From positions 180,324 through 244,323 of the forward strand of contig NZ_JACHYN010000010.1 in the NCBI RefSeq assembly GCF_014192915.1: a stretch of DNA of 64,000 nt. The letters are read 5' to 3'. A program made the position numbers and the translations under genes. Under the pieces are notes generated by a model, which was not told the origin of the DNA, ran no database searches, and was given only the letters and a program-made list of their open reading frames with translations. This document shows, piece after piece, positions 44,501-53,367 of the stretch. Origin of the DNA: Azospirillum sp. OGB3. GTDB lineage: Bacteria > Pseudomonadota > Alphaproteobacteria > Azospirillales > Azospirillaceae. Every line of letters starts with the position of its first letter. The first letter of the stretch is position 1.

Positions 44501-44551
44501 GCCGCGTTCGGCGAGGGCGGTGTCGAAGGGTTTCGGCAGCGTGGTGGTCAT
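41525..44551 (-). CDS. glnE: Glutamine synthetase adenylyltransferase/deadenylylase GlnE
   Basis: A 1008-residue two-domain enzyme that adenylylates and deadenylylates glutamine synthetase in response to PII and glutamine. Two nucleotidyltransferase domains are visible: the N-terminal one with LNYSSDIDLIVLYDD and the C-terminal with LTITSDIDLIVVYE, joined by helical linkers. Length is close to family average. The start is taken at ATG 44551, before which the frame is open but not similar. With draTG and nifA it links ammonium sensing to nitrogen metabolism. Confidence 0.95.
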   Translation of the reverse strand: MTTTLPKPFDTALAERGLERWRAEAANAADDDGDSTGGGDALRAWAEAYADSAEGRALIDAVCGNSPYLGQILTRELPFVRAMVTQGYGDAFAALLRRLEADCAEERNIDRLMTALRVAKRRAALLIAMADITGTWELEAVTGALSDIAETSVRMAANHLLRRAAEAGTLTLPEPQRPWVGSGLIVLGMGKLGARELNYSSDIDLIVLYDDAVVQTPQPDNLARTFIRIARDLVRIMDERTKDGYVFRTDLRLRPDPGATPLAVSVSAAEIYYGSVGQNWERAAMIKARPIAGDPEAGAHFLRFLEPFVWRRHLDFAAIQDIHSIKRQINAHKGHREVTVNGHDIKVGRGGIREIEFFAQTQQLIFGGRDIRVRIAPTLLANKALCAVGRVPEAAVEELEEAYRFLRRVEHRIQMTDDRQTHQIPADDEGVAHLATFLGYGRVEDFRTDLLAQLGRVEDRYAELFEEAPSLSGPGNLVFTGTDDDPGTVKTLAGMGYRDPSRVIAVVSTWHRGRYRSTRSGRARELLTELVPAMLNELAKTPAPDDALVKFDSFLERLPAGVGLFSLFIANPWLLALVAEIMGTAPQLAETLSRNPSLLDAVLSPDFFDPLPDAAGLTPEYQRFIAGAHNFEDVLTLSRRWTNDQRFRAGAHILRGITDGDRCGPFLADLADVVVPELAARVEEEFAARHGRIPGGAWVVVAMGKLGSRQLTITSDIDLIVVYEVPPGTRQSDGAKPLAPNEYYIKLTQRLTNAITAPMADGRLYEVDMRLRPSGNAGPLATAIDAFTAYQAKDAWTWEHMALTRARVIGSDSGGGGPALAGKVESAIRGVLTGPRDPAKVLWDVADMRRRIDKEFGTTNPWNVKYARGGLIDIEFTAQYLQLRHGHAHPEILSIATSRALLNAAAAGLLAPEVAEELVATLKLWRRVQGFLRLTTDGVLDPRQVSPTLREGLSRAAFPDEEPAVDFAALDSRIRDIAARAHRHFVALVEEPASRLPPPETNEEAKLP

Positions 44552-44653
44552 GGTCGCGGCTATCCCTGCACAAGAACTGAGCAGGAAGGTGCGCGGTCGC
44601 GAGGGTCCGGTCAACTGTGACAACGCGCGGGCATCGTCGCCGGGACACCGACC

Positions 44654-47600
44654 GTGATCCGGCGCACCGCGAAGATTCTCGCCTGGACCACCGCGGGCGC
44701 GGTCGTCGTCGTCGGCGCCGCCGGCGGGCTGTTCGCGTGGCGGCTGGCCCAGGGGCCGATCGCGCTCGACCCGCTGACCCCCTATGTGGAGCGCGCGCTG
44801 AGCGACCCGCAAGGCCGCTACCGCGTCGACGTCGGCCAACTCGTCCTGTCCTGGGTGGACGAGGAGGAGAGCGACGGGCTGACCCGGCTGGACCTGCGGG
44901 CCATCGACGTGCACGCGGTCAACGCCGAGGGGGACGAGCTTGCCGCGGTGCCGGAGTTGGGCGTCGGCTTCTCGGTGCGGGCGCTGTTCCAGGGCAAGCT
45001 GTCGCCGACCCGGCTCGACCTCGTGCGGCCGCGCCTCCAGGTGGTGCGCCGGGCCGACGGCAGCCTGGATTTCGACGTGCGCTCAATTCCGTCTCCCGGC
45101 GCGCCGGAGAAGGAGGAGCCGGACGGCGGTCCCGATTTCGCGGGGGAGATCGTCTCCACCCTGATGCAGCCCCCGGACATCGCCCGCCCGCTGGGCCTGC
45201 TGCGGCGGCTGACCGTCGTCGGCGCCGACCTGACGGTGACCAACCGGATGCTGGGGCTCTCCTGGCACGCCAACCGCGCCGACATCGTGCTGACCCGCGA
45301 CGGGACGGAGATCGTCGGCGGGGCGCAGCTTCTGCTCGACCTCGACGGGCGGACGGCGGCGGTGGAGGCGTCGGGCGTCCATCGCATGGCCGACGCGGAA
45401 ACCGCGCTGTCCACCCGCTTCGACGGCTTGCAGCCGGCGGCTCTGGCCAAGATCGGCCCGCTGCTGGCGCCGCTGTCGGCGGTGACCGTGCCGCTGGGCG
45501 GGCGCATCGACGCCACCCTGGATTCGCGGTTCGAGCCGGTGCGCTTCAGCTTCGACCTGCAGGGCGGCGCGGGGGAGGTCAGCCTGCCCGCGCTGCGGCC
45601 CGAGCCCTACCGCGTCGACCGCCTGCGGCTGCGCGGCGGGCTGGACGTGCCGGGCCGGCGGGCGGAGCTGGAGCGGCTGGACCTCGCGTTCGACGGGATG
45701 GCGATGGCCGGGCGGGGCGACCTGAGGGAGCAGGGCGGGCAGCGCAGCGGCAGCCTGCGGCTCGACCTGACGGCGGGCGGCGAGCGGGCCTCGCTCGACC
45801 TCGACGGAACGCAGGTTCCCGACAAGGGCGCGTCGGTCGCCGCAACGCTCGGCGGGCTGGTGCCCGCCGCGCTGGCCGGGCTCGCCCCGGCCTTGGCGCC
45901 GCTCGCCGCGGCCCAACTTCCCCTGTCCGGCACGGCCAGCCTGGAGCTGGACCCCGACGGGCAGCCGCGCAGCGGCCGGGCGGCACTGACAGCCGGCGCC
46001 GGCCGCGTCGTCCGGCCGGACCTGTTCCCGGAGCCGCTGCCCGTCGCCTCCGCCGCTCTGACGGTGGCGGGGGATCGTGCCTCGGGCCGGCTGGAGGTGG
46101 AGCGGCTTGCGGTCGACCTCGGCGGGCCGACCGTGGAGGGAACCGCGCGGGCTACCATCGACCCGCCCGGCACGCCGGACGCCCGGCTGTCGGTGGAGGC
46201 CGCCGTGACGGCCAAGCGGGTGCCGGCGGACGAGCTGCCGCGGTTGTGGCCGCTCGGGGTGGGGAAGAACCCGCGGGAATGGGTGACCCAAAACCTGTCG
46301 CGCGGCGTCGTGCCGGAGGCGACGGCGACCGTCCGGGCCAGCGGGCCGCTGTCCGACCTTGCGGCGATCGACGTGACTCATTTCGAGGCCGGCATCAAGG
46401 CCGAGGACATGACGGTGGACTATTTCCACCCGCTGCCCAAGGTCTCCGGCGTTGGGGGGGAGGTGACCACCGACGGCAAGACCTTCACCATCCACACCAA
46501 GGGCGGCCGCATCGACGACGTCCAGCTCGGCGAGGGCACGATCATCATCGGCGGCCTGGACACCGGCAAGGAGACCATGGACATCCGCGTCCCGGTCCGC
46601 GGGCCGGTGCGCACCATCCTGACCGTTCTGGACAGCCCGCCGCTGGGCTATCCCAGCCGCCTCGACCTCGACCCCAGGAAGACCCAGGGGCAGGCCGACG
46701 CGCAACTCCACTTCCAGTTCCCGCTGCTGGTCGATCTGAAGGTGGAGCAGTTGAACCTGGACGTCGCGGCGAAGCTGCGCGGCGTCGGGGTGGAGAAGGT
46801 GGCCGCCGGGCTGACCGCGACCGAGGGCGACCTGACCCTGGCGCTCGACATGAACGCCATGACGGTGAAGGGCAACACCAAGCTGGACGGCATCCCCGTC
46901 ACCATCGACTGGAAGGAGCAGTTTACCTCCACCGCCAAGGGGCCGCGCACCCGCATCGCCGTGAAGGGCGACGTGGACGCCCAGGACCTGCGCAGCCACG
47001 GCATCGACCTCGGCGAGCATGTGGCGGGGCCGCTGGGGGCGGACGTGCTGTTCACCGTGGACCAGCGCCGCCGCTTCGGCCTGACGGCCGGGCTGAACCT
47101 GGAGAAGACGCACCTGCGCATCGACGAGCTGGGCTGGGAGAAGCGGCCCGGCGTGCCCGGCACCGGCAAGCTGGCGCTGGAGTTCCAGAAGGACCGGGTG
47201 ACCCGCATCACCGGCCTGTCCGTCGATGCCGGGGGCTTGCGCGCCCAGGCGGCCGTCGATCTCGCGCCGCAGAGCATGGCGGTCACCAAGGTGGCGGTCA
47301 GCCAGATGTCGGTGGGCCAGACCGACCTGAAGGCCGACGTGACGGTGCATGACGGCGGCAAGAGCGGCTATTCCGGGACCATCACCGGCCAGAGCCTGGA
47401 CGCCCGCGTCCTGGCCGGCAAGGCCGACCCGCCCGGCGGCAAGAAGCAGGGACCGCCCGACGAGAAGCCGCTGCCGCTCGACTTCGACCTGAAGCTGAAC
47501 CGCGTCGTCTTCGGGGATGGCCGCCATCTGTCCGACGTGGCCGGGCGGATCAAGCGCGACAGCCTGTCCTGGACGGCGCTCGACGTGACGGCGAGGGCGG

Positions 47601-48286
47601 GGCGCGACGGGACGGTGTCCCTGCGCTACCTGCCGGGCGCCCAGGGATTCTACGACGTGGCCATTTCGGCCAGCAATGCGGGCGAGACCTTCCGCGCGCT
47701 CGACATCAACGACCGGGTGCAGGGCGGTGCCTTGGCGATCACCGGCCGCACGGTGGAGCCGCGGGCCGACGCCGCCATCGAAGGGCGGATGGAGCTGACC
47801 GACTACGCGCTGGTCGACCCGCCGGTGCTGGCCCGCATCCTGAATTCCATTTCCCCGTCCGGCTTCGCCGAGCTGATGGGCGGCGGCAAGGGCATCCGCT
47901 TCGGGCGGGCGGTCAGCGATTACCGCAAGGAGGGGCGCCTGCTCACCGTGAAGGACCTGCGCACCTCCGGCTCCGCGCTCGGCCTGACCCTGTCGGGGGA
48001 AGTGGACATCGAGACGGACACCGCCAACCTGCGCGGCACCATCGTGCCCATCTACGGGCTGAACCGTCTGCTCGGCCAGATCCCGCTGCTGGGCGACGCG
48101 CTGAGCGGCGGCGAGGGGCAGGGCATCTTCAGCGCCACCTGGCACGTCCGCGGCCCGCTGGGCGACCCGGACGTGACGGTGAACCCGCTCGCCATGCTGG
48201 CGCCGGGCTTCCTGCGCAACCTGTTCTTCCTGGGCGAGGGAGGCGACGGCAAGGAAGCGCCCTCGCCGGGGACGTTCGTGAAGTAG
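44654..48286 (+). CDS. AsmA/YhdP-like large envelope protein
   Basis: A 1210-residue protein with an N-terminal membrane helix (residues about 8-30) followed by a long periplasmic part of repeating beta-strands rich in Asp/Leu. The DUF3971-type middle contains VTNRMLGLSWHANRADI. The C-terminal AsmA-like part ends TVNPLAMLAPGFLRNLFFLG. Such proteins (YhdP, TamB-like) are now seen as bridges for lipid transport between membranes. The gene starts with GTG at 44654, divergent from glnE by 102 bp. Confidence 0.85.
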   Translation: MIRRTAKILAWTTAGAVVVVGAAGGLFAWRLAQGPIALDPLTPYVERALSDPQGRYRVDVGQLVLSWVDEEESDGLTRLDLRAIDVHAVNAEGDELAAVPELGVGFSVRALFQGKLSPTRLDLVRPRLQVVRRADGSLDFDVRSIPSPGAPEKEEPDGGPDFAGEIVSTLMQPPDIARPLGLLRRLTVVGADLTVTNRMLGLSWHANRADIVLTRDGTEIVGGAQLLLDLDGRTAAVEASGVHRMADAETALSTRFDGLQPAALAKIGPLLAPLSAVTVPLGGRIDATLDSRFEPVRFSFDLQGGAGEVSLPALRPEPYRVDRLRLRGGLDVPGRRAELERLDLAFDGMAMAGRGDLREQGGQRSGSLRLDLTAGGERASLDLDGTQVPDKGASVAATLGGLVPAALAGLAPALAPLAAAQLPLSGTASLELDPDGQPRSGRAALTAGAGRVVRPDLFPEPLPVASAALTVAGDRASGRLEVERLAVDLGGPTVEGTARATIDPPGTPDARLSVEAAVTAKRVPADELPRLWPLGVGKNPREWVTQNLSRGVVPEATATVRASGPLSDLAAIDVTHFEAGIKAEDMTVDYFHPLPKVSGVGGEVTTDGKTFTIHTKGGRIDDVQLGEGTIIIGGLDTGKETMDIRVPVRGPVRTILTVLDSPPLGYPSRLDLDPRKTQGQADAQLHFQFPLLVDLKVEQLNLDVAAKLRGVGVEKVAAGLTATEGDLTLALDMNAMTVKGNTKLDGIPVTIDWKEQFTSTAKGPRTRIAVKGDVDAQDLRSHGIDLGEHVAGPLGADVLFTVDQRRRFGLTAGLNLEKTHLRIDELGWEKRPGVPGTGKLALEFQKDRVTRITGLSVDAGGLRAQAAVDLAPQSMAVTKVAVSQMSVGQTDLKADVTVHDGGKSGYSGTITGQSLDARVLAGKADPPGGKKQGPPDEKPLPLDFDLKLNRVVFGDGRHLSDVAGRIKRDSLSWTALDVTARAGRDGTVSLRYLPGAQGFYDVAISASNAGETFRALDINDRVQGGALAITGRTVEPRADAAIEGRMELTDYALVDPPVLARILNSISPSGFAELMGGGKGIRFGRAVSDYRKEGRLLTVKDLRTSGSALGLTLSGEVDIETDTANLRGTIVPIYGLNRLLGQIPLLGDALSGGEGQGIFSATWHVRGPLGDPDVTVNPLAMLAPGFLRNLFFLGEGGDGKEAPSPGTFVK

Positions 48287-48298
48287 GGGATTGATTCC

Positions 48299-48438
48299 CC
48301 CTCTCCCGCCCCGGGAGAGGGAGGGGCCCGCCGCATTGCGGCGGGAGGGTGAGGGTGCCGGCAAGGATGGATTTCTGATCCTCGGACGACCCTCACCCGC
48401 CCGCTGTCGCGGGCACCCTCTCCCGGGGCGGGAGAGGG
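48299..48438. repeat. Five-hairpin palindromic element between convergent genes
   Basis: Hairpins: CCCTCTCCCG/CGGGAGAGGG at 48299-48321; CCCGCCGC/GCGGCGGG at 48327-48345; GGGTGAGGGT pairing with ACCCTCACCC (48346-48355 with 48389-48398); GCCCGC/GCGGGC at 48399-48414; and CCCTCTCCCG/CGGGAGAGGG again at 48416-48438. The whole 140 bp fills the space between the AsmA-like gene and tyrS. It is the largest member of the family in the window. Confidence 0.88.
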
Positions 48439-48451
48439 ACTCAGCGGTGCC

Positions 48452-49720
48452 TCACACGGCCTTGACCAGCGCGTGACGCTTCTTGCCAGCGCTGAGCTTG
48501 ATGACGCCGTCGGCGTTCAGGTCGGCGGCGGTGGCCTTGGCGGCCTCGTCGGGGATGGCGGCGTCGTTCATCCTGGCGCCGGCGCCCTTGATGAGGCGGC
48601 GGGCCTCGCCCTTCGAGGCGGCCAGCCCGGCGGAGACCAGCAGGTCCACCACCGCGACGCCGGCCTCAAGCTCGGCGCGGGGCACGTCGATGGTCGGCAG
48701 GCCCTCGGCGGCGCCGCCCTGCTCGAAGGTGCGGCGGGCGGTCTCGGCGGCCTCCAGGGCGGCCGCCTCGCCGTGGGCGAGCTTGGTCACCTCGTGGGCG
48801 AGGATCTTCTTGGCCTCGTTGATGCCGGCACCCTCCAGGGACTCCAGCCGCGCCACCTCGTCCAGCGGCAGCTCGGTGTAGAGCCGCAGGAAGCGGCCGA
48901 CGTCGGCGTCCTCGGTGTTGCGCCAGTACTGCCAGAAATCATAGGCGCTGAGCTTGTCGGCGGTCAGCCACACCGCGCCGGCGGCGGTCTTGCCCATCTT
49001 GGCGCCCGACGCGGTGGTCAGCAGCGGGGTGGTCAGGCCGAACAGCTCCGCCCCATCGGTGCGGCGGCCCAGTTCGACGCCGTTGATGATGTTGCCCCAC
49101 TGGTCCGACCCGCCCATCTGGAGCATGCATTGCTCGCGACGGAACAGCTCCACGAAATCGTAGGCCTGGAGAATCATGTAGTTGAATTCCAGGAAGGTCA
49201 GCGGCTGCTCGCGATCCAGCCGCAGCTTGACCGATTCGAAGGTCATCATGCGGTTGATCGTGAAGTGCCGCCCGATGTCGCGGAGCAGCGGGATGTATTT
49301 CAGCTCGTCCAGCCAGTCGGCGTTGTTGACCATCACCGCGTCGGTCGGCCCACCCATTGTGTTTTCTGGGGCAAAGGACAGGTAGCGCCCGAAGATGCGC
49401 TTGATGCCCGCCATGTTGGCGTTGATGGCCTCGTCGGTGAGGAGCTGGCGCGCCTCGTCCTTGCCCGACGGGTCGCCGATCTTGGTCGTGCCGCCGCCCA
49501 TCAGGACGATCGGCTTGTGGCCGGTCTTCTGCAGCCAGCGCAGCATCATGATCGGCAGCAGGCTGCCCACATGCAGGCTGTCCGCCGTGCAGTCGAAGCC
49601 GATGTAGGCAATGATCGGCCCCTTCGCCGCGCGCTCGTCGAGCCCGGCGAGGTCGGTGCACTGGTGGATGAAGCCGCGTTCCTGCAGCGTGCGGAGGAAA
49701 TCCGATGTCAGCGTCGTCAT
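48452..49720 (-). CDS. tyrS: Tyrosyl-tRNA synthetase
   Basis: A 422-residue class I synthetase. The HIGH-type motif is SLHVGSLLPIMML, the KMSKS-type motif GAKMGKTAAG, and the tyrosine pocket includes YIGFDCTADSLHVG. A C-terminal S4 RNA-binding domain follows (ASKGEARRLIKGAGARMND). It is convergent with the AsmA-like gene across a large palindrome and divergent from anmK. Confidence 0.97.
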   Translation of the reverse strand: MTTLTSDFLRTLQERGFIHQCTDLAGLDERAAKGPIIAYIGFDCTADSLHVGSLLPIMMLRWLQKTGHKPIVLMGGGTTKIGDPSGKDEARQLLTDEAINANMAGIKRIFGRYLSFAPENTMGGPTDAVMVNNADWLDELKYIPLLRDIGRHFTINRMMTFESVKLRLDREQPLTFLEFNYMILQAYDFVELFRREQCMLQMGGSDQWGNIINGVELGRRTDGAELFGLTTPLLTTASGAKMGKTAAGAVWLTADKLSAYDFWQYWRNTEDADVGRFLRLYTELPLDEVARLESLEGAGINEAKKILAHEVTKLAHGEAAALEAAETARRTFEQGGAAEGLPTIDVPRAELEAGVAVVDLLVSAGLAASKGEARRLIKGAGARMNDAAIPDEAAKATAADLNADGVIKLSAGKKRHALVKAV

Positions 49721-49841
49721 GGCCGCGATCCGGCTGTCGTGGTAGGGTCCAGGGTCGCGTCTGTTAGCATGGAACGCGCGGCCCCACAATTCTCGGGGCT
49801 GATTCGACAGGGGATTGGGGTCCGATGGAATGAGGCAGGAC

Positions 49842-50906
49842 ATGCAGACGGTCGTCGGGCTGATGAGCGGCACCTCCATGGACGGGATCGACGCGGCGCT
49901 GGTCCGCACCGACGGCGAGCGCCGGGTGGAGCCGCTGGCCTTCGTGACCATTCCCTACGCGGACGGCTTCCGCGCCGACCTGCGCTCCTGCCTGGGCGGC
50001 AAGGGGCCGGTGGAGACGGTCGAGCGCGCCCTGACCGACGCCCACGCCGACGCCGTGCGCCGCCTGCTGGCGGAGGCCGGGACGGAGGCCGCCGCGGTGG
50101 ACCTGATCGGTTTCCATGGCCAGACGATCTTCCACGACCCGGCGCAGCGTCGCACCTGGCAGATCGGCGACGGCGCGCGGCTGGCGCGGGCGACCGGCAT
50201 CGCCGTGGTCAACGATTTCCGCACGGCGGACGTGGCGGCGGGCGGGCAGGGCGCTCCGCTGGTGCCGCTGTTCCACCGCGCGCTGGCCGACGCCTTGCCG
50301 CGCCCCTTGGCCGTGCTGAACATCGGCGGCGTCGCCAACGTCACCTGGATCGGGGTGGGCGCGGACGACGTGATCGCCTGCGACACCGGGCCGGGCAACG
50401 CGCTGGTCGACGATTGGGTGCTGTCCGGCCACGGCGCCCGCTACGATTCCGGCGGGGCGCTGGCGGCGCGGGGCAACGTGGACGAGGGCGCTCTGGCGGC
50501 GCTGCTCGCCCATCCCTATTTCGACCAGCCGGCGCCGAAGTCGCTGGACCGCGACGCCTTCGATCCGTCCCCCGTCCGCGGCCTGTCCGTGGAGGATGGC
50601 GCGGCGACCCTGACCGCCTTCACCGCCGCGTCGGTCGCCCGCATCGTCCCGCATCTGCCGGAGGCGCCGCTGCGCTGGCTGGTCTGCGGCGGCGGGCGGC
50701 ACAACGCGACGCTGATGGGGATGCTGGCCGACCGGCTGGGCGTGCCGGTCGATCCGGTGGAAGCGGTGGGCTGGAACGGCGACGCGCTGGAGGCCGAAGC
50801 CTTCGCCTATCTGGCGGTGCGCAGCCGCAAGGGGCTGCCGCTCAGCCTGCCGGCCACCACCGGTGTCCCGCGGCCGATGAGCGGCGGGCGCTTCCACCCC
50901 GTGTGA
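49842..50906 (+). CDS. anmK: Anhydro-N-acetylmuramic acid kinase
   Basis: A 354-residue sugar kinase of the ASKHA fold that phosphorylates and opens 1,6-anhydroMurNAc in cell-wall recycling. The N-terminus VVGLMSGTSMDGIDAALV is diagnostic, with VDLIGFHGQTIFHDP and ACDTGPGNALVDDW. The ATG at 49842 with GAGG upstream is chosen; 49830 is also possible. The divergent arrangement with tyrS is common in alphaproteobacteria. Confidence 0.95.
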   Translation: MQTVVGLMSGTSMDGIDAALVRTDGERRVEPLAFVTIPYADGFRADLRSCLGGKGPVETVERALTDAHADAVRRLLAEAGTEAAAVDLIGFHGQTIFHDPAQRRTWQIGDGARLARATGIAVVNDFRTADVAAGGQGAPLVPLFHRALADALPRPLAVLNIGGVANVTWIGVGADDVIACDTGPGNALVDDWVLSGHGARYDSGGALAARGNVDEGALAALLAHPYFDQPAPKSLDRDAFDPSPVRGLSVEDGAATLTAFTAASVARIVPHLPEAPLRWLVCGGGRHNATLMGMLADRLGVPVDPVEAVGWNGDALEAEAFAYLAVRSRKGLPLSLPATTGVPRPMSGGRFHPV

Positions 50907-50917
50907 GGCCGGAACGG

Positions 50918-51070
50918 TTACGGGCGCGGGCGGCTGTTGTCGGTGCAGTTGTCGGCGTGCTTGCACCAGTTGCCGAAGGTGCTGGCGATCTGGGCGTTGC
51001 TGCAGCCCGACAGCAGAAGCACGGCGAGACCGGCGGTGACGGTGAGTCGAAGGATCGTCACGGCTTTCAT
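50918..51070 (-). CDS. Short lipoprotein
   Basis: A 50-residue lipoprotein: signal with lipobox LLSGC (Cys23), then about 27 residues with two further cysteines (NWCKHADNC). Its ATG overlaps the stop of the hydrolase gene (ATGA), so it is translationally coupled to it. No function is known. Confidence 0.65.
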   Translation of the reverse strand: MKAVTILRLTVTAGLAVLLLSGCSNAQIASTFGNWCKHADNCTDNSRPRP

Positions 51071-51729
51071 TCCGCCACGGCGGCAACGGGGTTGCCCATC
51101 GCGCGGTCCAGATAGTCGTCCACCTGCACCGCCAGATCGTCGCTGCGGTTGGCGAAGAAATGGTTGGCGCCCGGCACGACGCGGTGGTCGATGCGGATGT
51201 CCTTCTGGTGCGACAGCTTGGTCACCAGCTTGTTCACCGCCGCTCCGGGAACCAGCTCGTCCTTGTCGCCGTGGATGATCAGGCCGGAGGAGGGGCAGGG
51301 CGCCAGGAAGGAGAAGTCGAACAGGTTGGCCGGTGGGGAGACGGACACGAAGCCGTCGATCTCCGGGCGGCGCATCAGAAGCTGCATGCCGATCCACGCC
51401 CCGAAGGAGACCCCGGCGATCCAGCAGACCGGGGCGTTGGGGTTGTGGGTCTGCAGCCAGTCCAGAGCCGCCGCCGCGTCGGCCAGTTCGCCCTCGCCCT
51501 TGTCGTAGGCGCCCTGGCTGCGGCCGACCCCCCGGAAATTGAAGCGCAGGGCCGAATAGCCGCGCTTCGTGAAGGACTGGAACAGGGTGAAGACCACCTT
51601 GTTGTTCATGGTCCCGTTGTGATGCGGGTGCGGATGCAGCAGCAAAGCCACCGGCGCGTTGGGGATCGTGCCGTGTGTGTAGCGCCCTTCCAGCCGTCCG
51701 GCCGGACCGTTGATCATCACTTCAGGCAT
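51067..51729 (-). CDS. Alpha/beta hydrolase
   Basis: A 220-residue hydrolase of the type with an HPHP motif after the first strand (ALLLHPHPHHNGTM). The nucleophile elbow is GVSFGAWIG, with an Asp (HGDKDELV) and a His (PGANHFF) completing the triad. This subgroup is often annotated as CocE/NonD-type or as PHB-depolymerase-like. Substrate unknown. It is divergent from cysE and is cotranslated with the short lipoprotein. Confidence 0.85.
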   Translation of the reverse strand: MPEVMINGPAGRLEGRYTHGTIPNAPVALLLHPHPHHNGTMNNKVVFTLFQSFTKRGYSALRFNFRGVGRSQGAYDKGEGELADAAAALDWLQTHNPNAPVCWIAGVSFGAWIGMQLLMRRPEIDGFVSVSPPANLFDFSFLAPCPSSGLIIHGDKDELVPGAAVNKLVTKLSHQKDIRIDHRVVPGANHFFANRSDDLAVQVDDYLDRAMGNPVAAVAE

Positions 51730-51850
51730 GGGAACGGCGATCCTGACGCGAATATAAGGTGATCCGGACCACCGGCGGAGCGGTGGGCGGACGCCACGGC
51801 AAGCGGGCGTGGTTGCCCATGGACAAGCATGGATTTTTCGCACACAATTC

Positions 51851-51879
51851 TTGACCGTTTTGCTTGGTCATCATATATG
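51851..51879 (+). promoter_or_regulatory. Sigma-70-type promoter upstream of cysE
   Basis: TTGACC, 17-bp spacer, TATATG in an AT-rich stretch unlike its surroundings. It is 116 bp before the GTG chosen for cysE. Confidence 0.65.
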
Positions 51880-51994
51880 CGTCGATGCGTCCTTTCAGGG
51901 CAACCCGCGCGACCGGCGAGGCACGGGTCGAGGGCTCTTGCGAAAGATCACCTCTTCCGGCAAGAGGGCGGACTATACCACGGCGGGTGTTCCG

Positions 51995-52768
51995 GTGTTC
52001 AAGCATCTTCGCGAAGAGATCGACGGTATCATGGCCCGCGACCCGGCCGCGCGGTCAAGGGCCGAGGTCGCGCTGTGCTATCCGGGCTTCCACGCCATCG
52101 TCCTGCACCGCGTCGCGCGCTATTGCTGGGATCGCCGTTGGCACCTGATGGCGCGCGCCGTCTCGCAGATCGCCCGCGCGCTGACCGGCATCGAGATCCA
52201 TCCCGGCGCCACCATCGGGCGCCGTTTCTTCATCGACCACGGGATGGGCGTCGTCATCGGCGAGACCGCCGAGATCGGGGACGATGTGATGCTCTATCAT
52301 GGGGTTACGCTGGGCGGCACCTCGTTGAACCAGGGCAAGCGCCACCCCACGCTGGAAAGCGGCGTGATCGTCGGCGCGGGGGCCAAGGTGCTGGGCGCCA
52401 TCACCATCGGGCGTGGCGCCCGCGTCGGCGCCAACGCCGTCGTGGTGGCGGACGTGGCGCCGGGCATCGCCGTGGTCGGCATCCCCGCCAAGGCGGTGGT
52501 GACGCGCGACCGCGTCGAGACGCAGAAGTTCATGCCCTACGGCACGCCCTGTGGCGACATCCCCGATCCGGTGGCGCGCGCGCTGAACGGCCTGCTCGAT
52601 CAGGTGTCGACCCTGCGCCGGCGCGTCGAGGAACTGGAATCGGAGCGCGGCGACGCGCATAATTCATCCGTATACGAAACATCGGGCATTCCCAACGGGA
52701 GCGCCCGGCCCGACAATGGGGTGCGCGAGCCGGTGTCCGTGGAGAGCGGTCCGGCGGCGTCCTGTTGA
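51995..52768 (+). CDS. cysE: Serine O-acetyltransferase
   Basis: A 257-residue left-handed beta-helix acetyltransferase making O-acetylserine for cysteine synthesis. Hexapeptide repeats are seen in GIEIHPGATIGRRFFIDHGM and GVIVGAGAKVLGAITIGRGA, with LYHGVTLGGTS. The catalytic His is in FIDHGMG. The GTG at 51995 (MFKHLREEIDGIM) fits family length. The C-terminal 50 residues are extended and Ser/Pro/Gly-rich. It stands before iscR and a cysteine desulfurase, so synthesis and use of cysteine sulfur are adjacent. Confidence 0.93.
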   Translation: MFKHLREEIDGIMARDPAARSRAEVALCYPGFHAIVLHRVARYCWDRRWHLMARAVSQIARALTGIEIHPGATIGRRFFIDHGMGVVIGETAEIGDDVMLYHGVTLGGTSLNQGKRHPTLESGVIVGAGAKVLGAITIGRGARVGANAVVVADVAPGIAVVGIPAKAVVTRDRVETQKFMPYGTPCGDIPDPVARALNGLLDQVSTLRRRVEELESERGDAHNSSVYETSGIPNGSARPDNGVREPVSVESGPAASC

Positions 52769-52845
52769 ACCAAACACAAACACGAGGCTTGGCGTCGATC
52801 CGCTGGACGGTCGGGCCGGGGTGAAGGAAGGGTAAGGAGGGTAAA

Positions 52846-53328
52846 ATGAGACTCAGCACCAAGGGACGCTATGCCGTCATGGCCATGGTCGATCTTGCTG
52901 CCACCAGCCAGGGGAGCCCCGTCGCCCTTGCCGACATCGCCGACCGGCAGGAGATTTCGCTCTCCTATCTGGAGCAGCTGTTCGCCAAGCTGCGCAAGGG
53001 CGGTCTGGTCAAGAGCGTGCGCGGCCCCGGCGGCGGCTATCTGCTGGCCCATCCGGCGGACGCGACCCGGGTCTCCGACATCATCCTGGCGGTGGACGAG
53101 CCGATCCGCACGACCCGCTGCGCCAACGGCACGCCGCAGGGCTGCCGCACCAACCGCTCGCGCTGCCTGACCCACGACCTGTGGGAGGAGCTGGGCAACC
53201 AGATCCACATGTATCTCAGCTCGGTCACCGTGGCCGACGTGGTGGAGCGGCGGATCATCGGCACCAGCAGCCTGACCATCCGCGGCCCGCAGCCGGCGGA
53301 CGAGAGCGCCGCGGTTGCTGCGGAGTAA
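52846..53328 (+). CDS. iscR: Rrf2-family regulator IscR
   Basis: A 160-residue winged-helix regulator: MRLSTKGRYAVMAMVDLA at the start, LSYLEQLFAKLRKGGLVKS as the recognition helix region, and Cys92, Cys100, Cys107 with His110 as probable Fe-S ligands. The IscR spacing (C-X5-C-X5-C-X2-H in E. coli) is slightly longer here. AAGGAGG lies before the ATG. It should sense Fe-S status and control the genes that follow. Confidence 0.92.
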   Translation: MRLSTKGRYAVMAMVDLAATSQGSPVALADIADRQEISLSYLEQLFAKLRKGGLVKSVRGPGGGYLLAHPADATRVSDIILAVDEPIRTTRCANGTPQGCRTNRSRCLTHDLWEELGNQIHMYLSSVTVADVVERRIIGTSSLTIRGPQPADESAAVAAE

Positions 53329-53367
53329 GGGGCGGAATAAGGGAGCGCCCTCCGGCCCTTCGCTCCG

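Noticed and set aside
41600..44620. Very long plus-strand open frame opposite glnE
   Set aside because: It is antisense to a fully recognisable GlnE; in high-GC DNA such shadow frames are expected, and its translation is low-complexity Gly/Arg/Val.
45083..48364. Long minus-strand frame opposite the AsmA-like gene
   Set aside because: Shadow of a 1210-residue real gene; composition is Ala/Gly/Arg/Val-rich with no domain.
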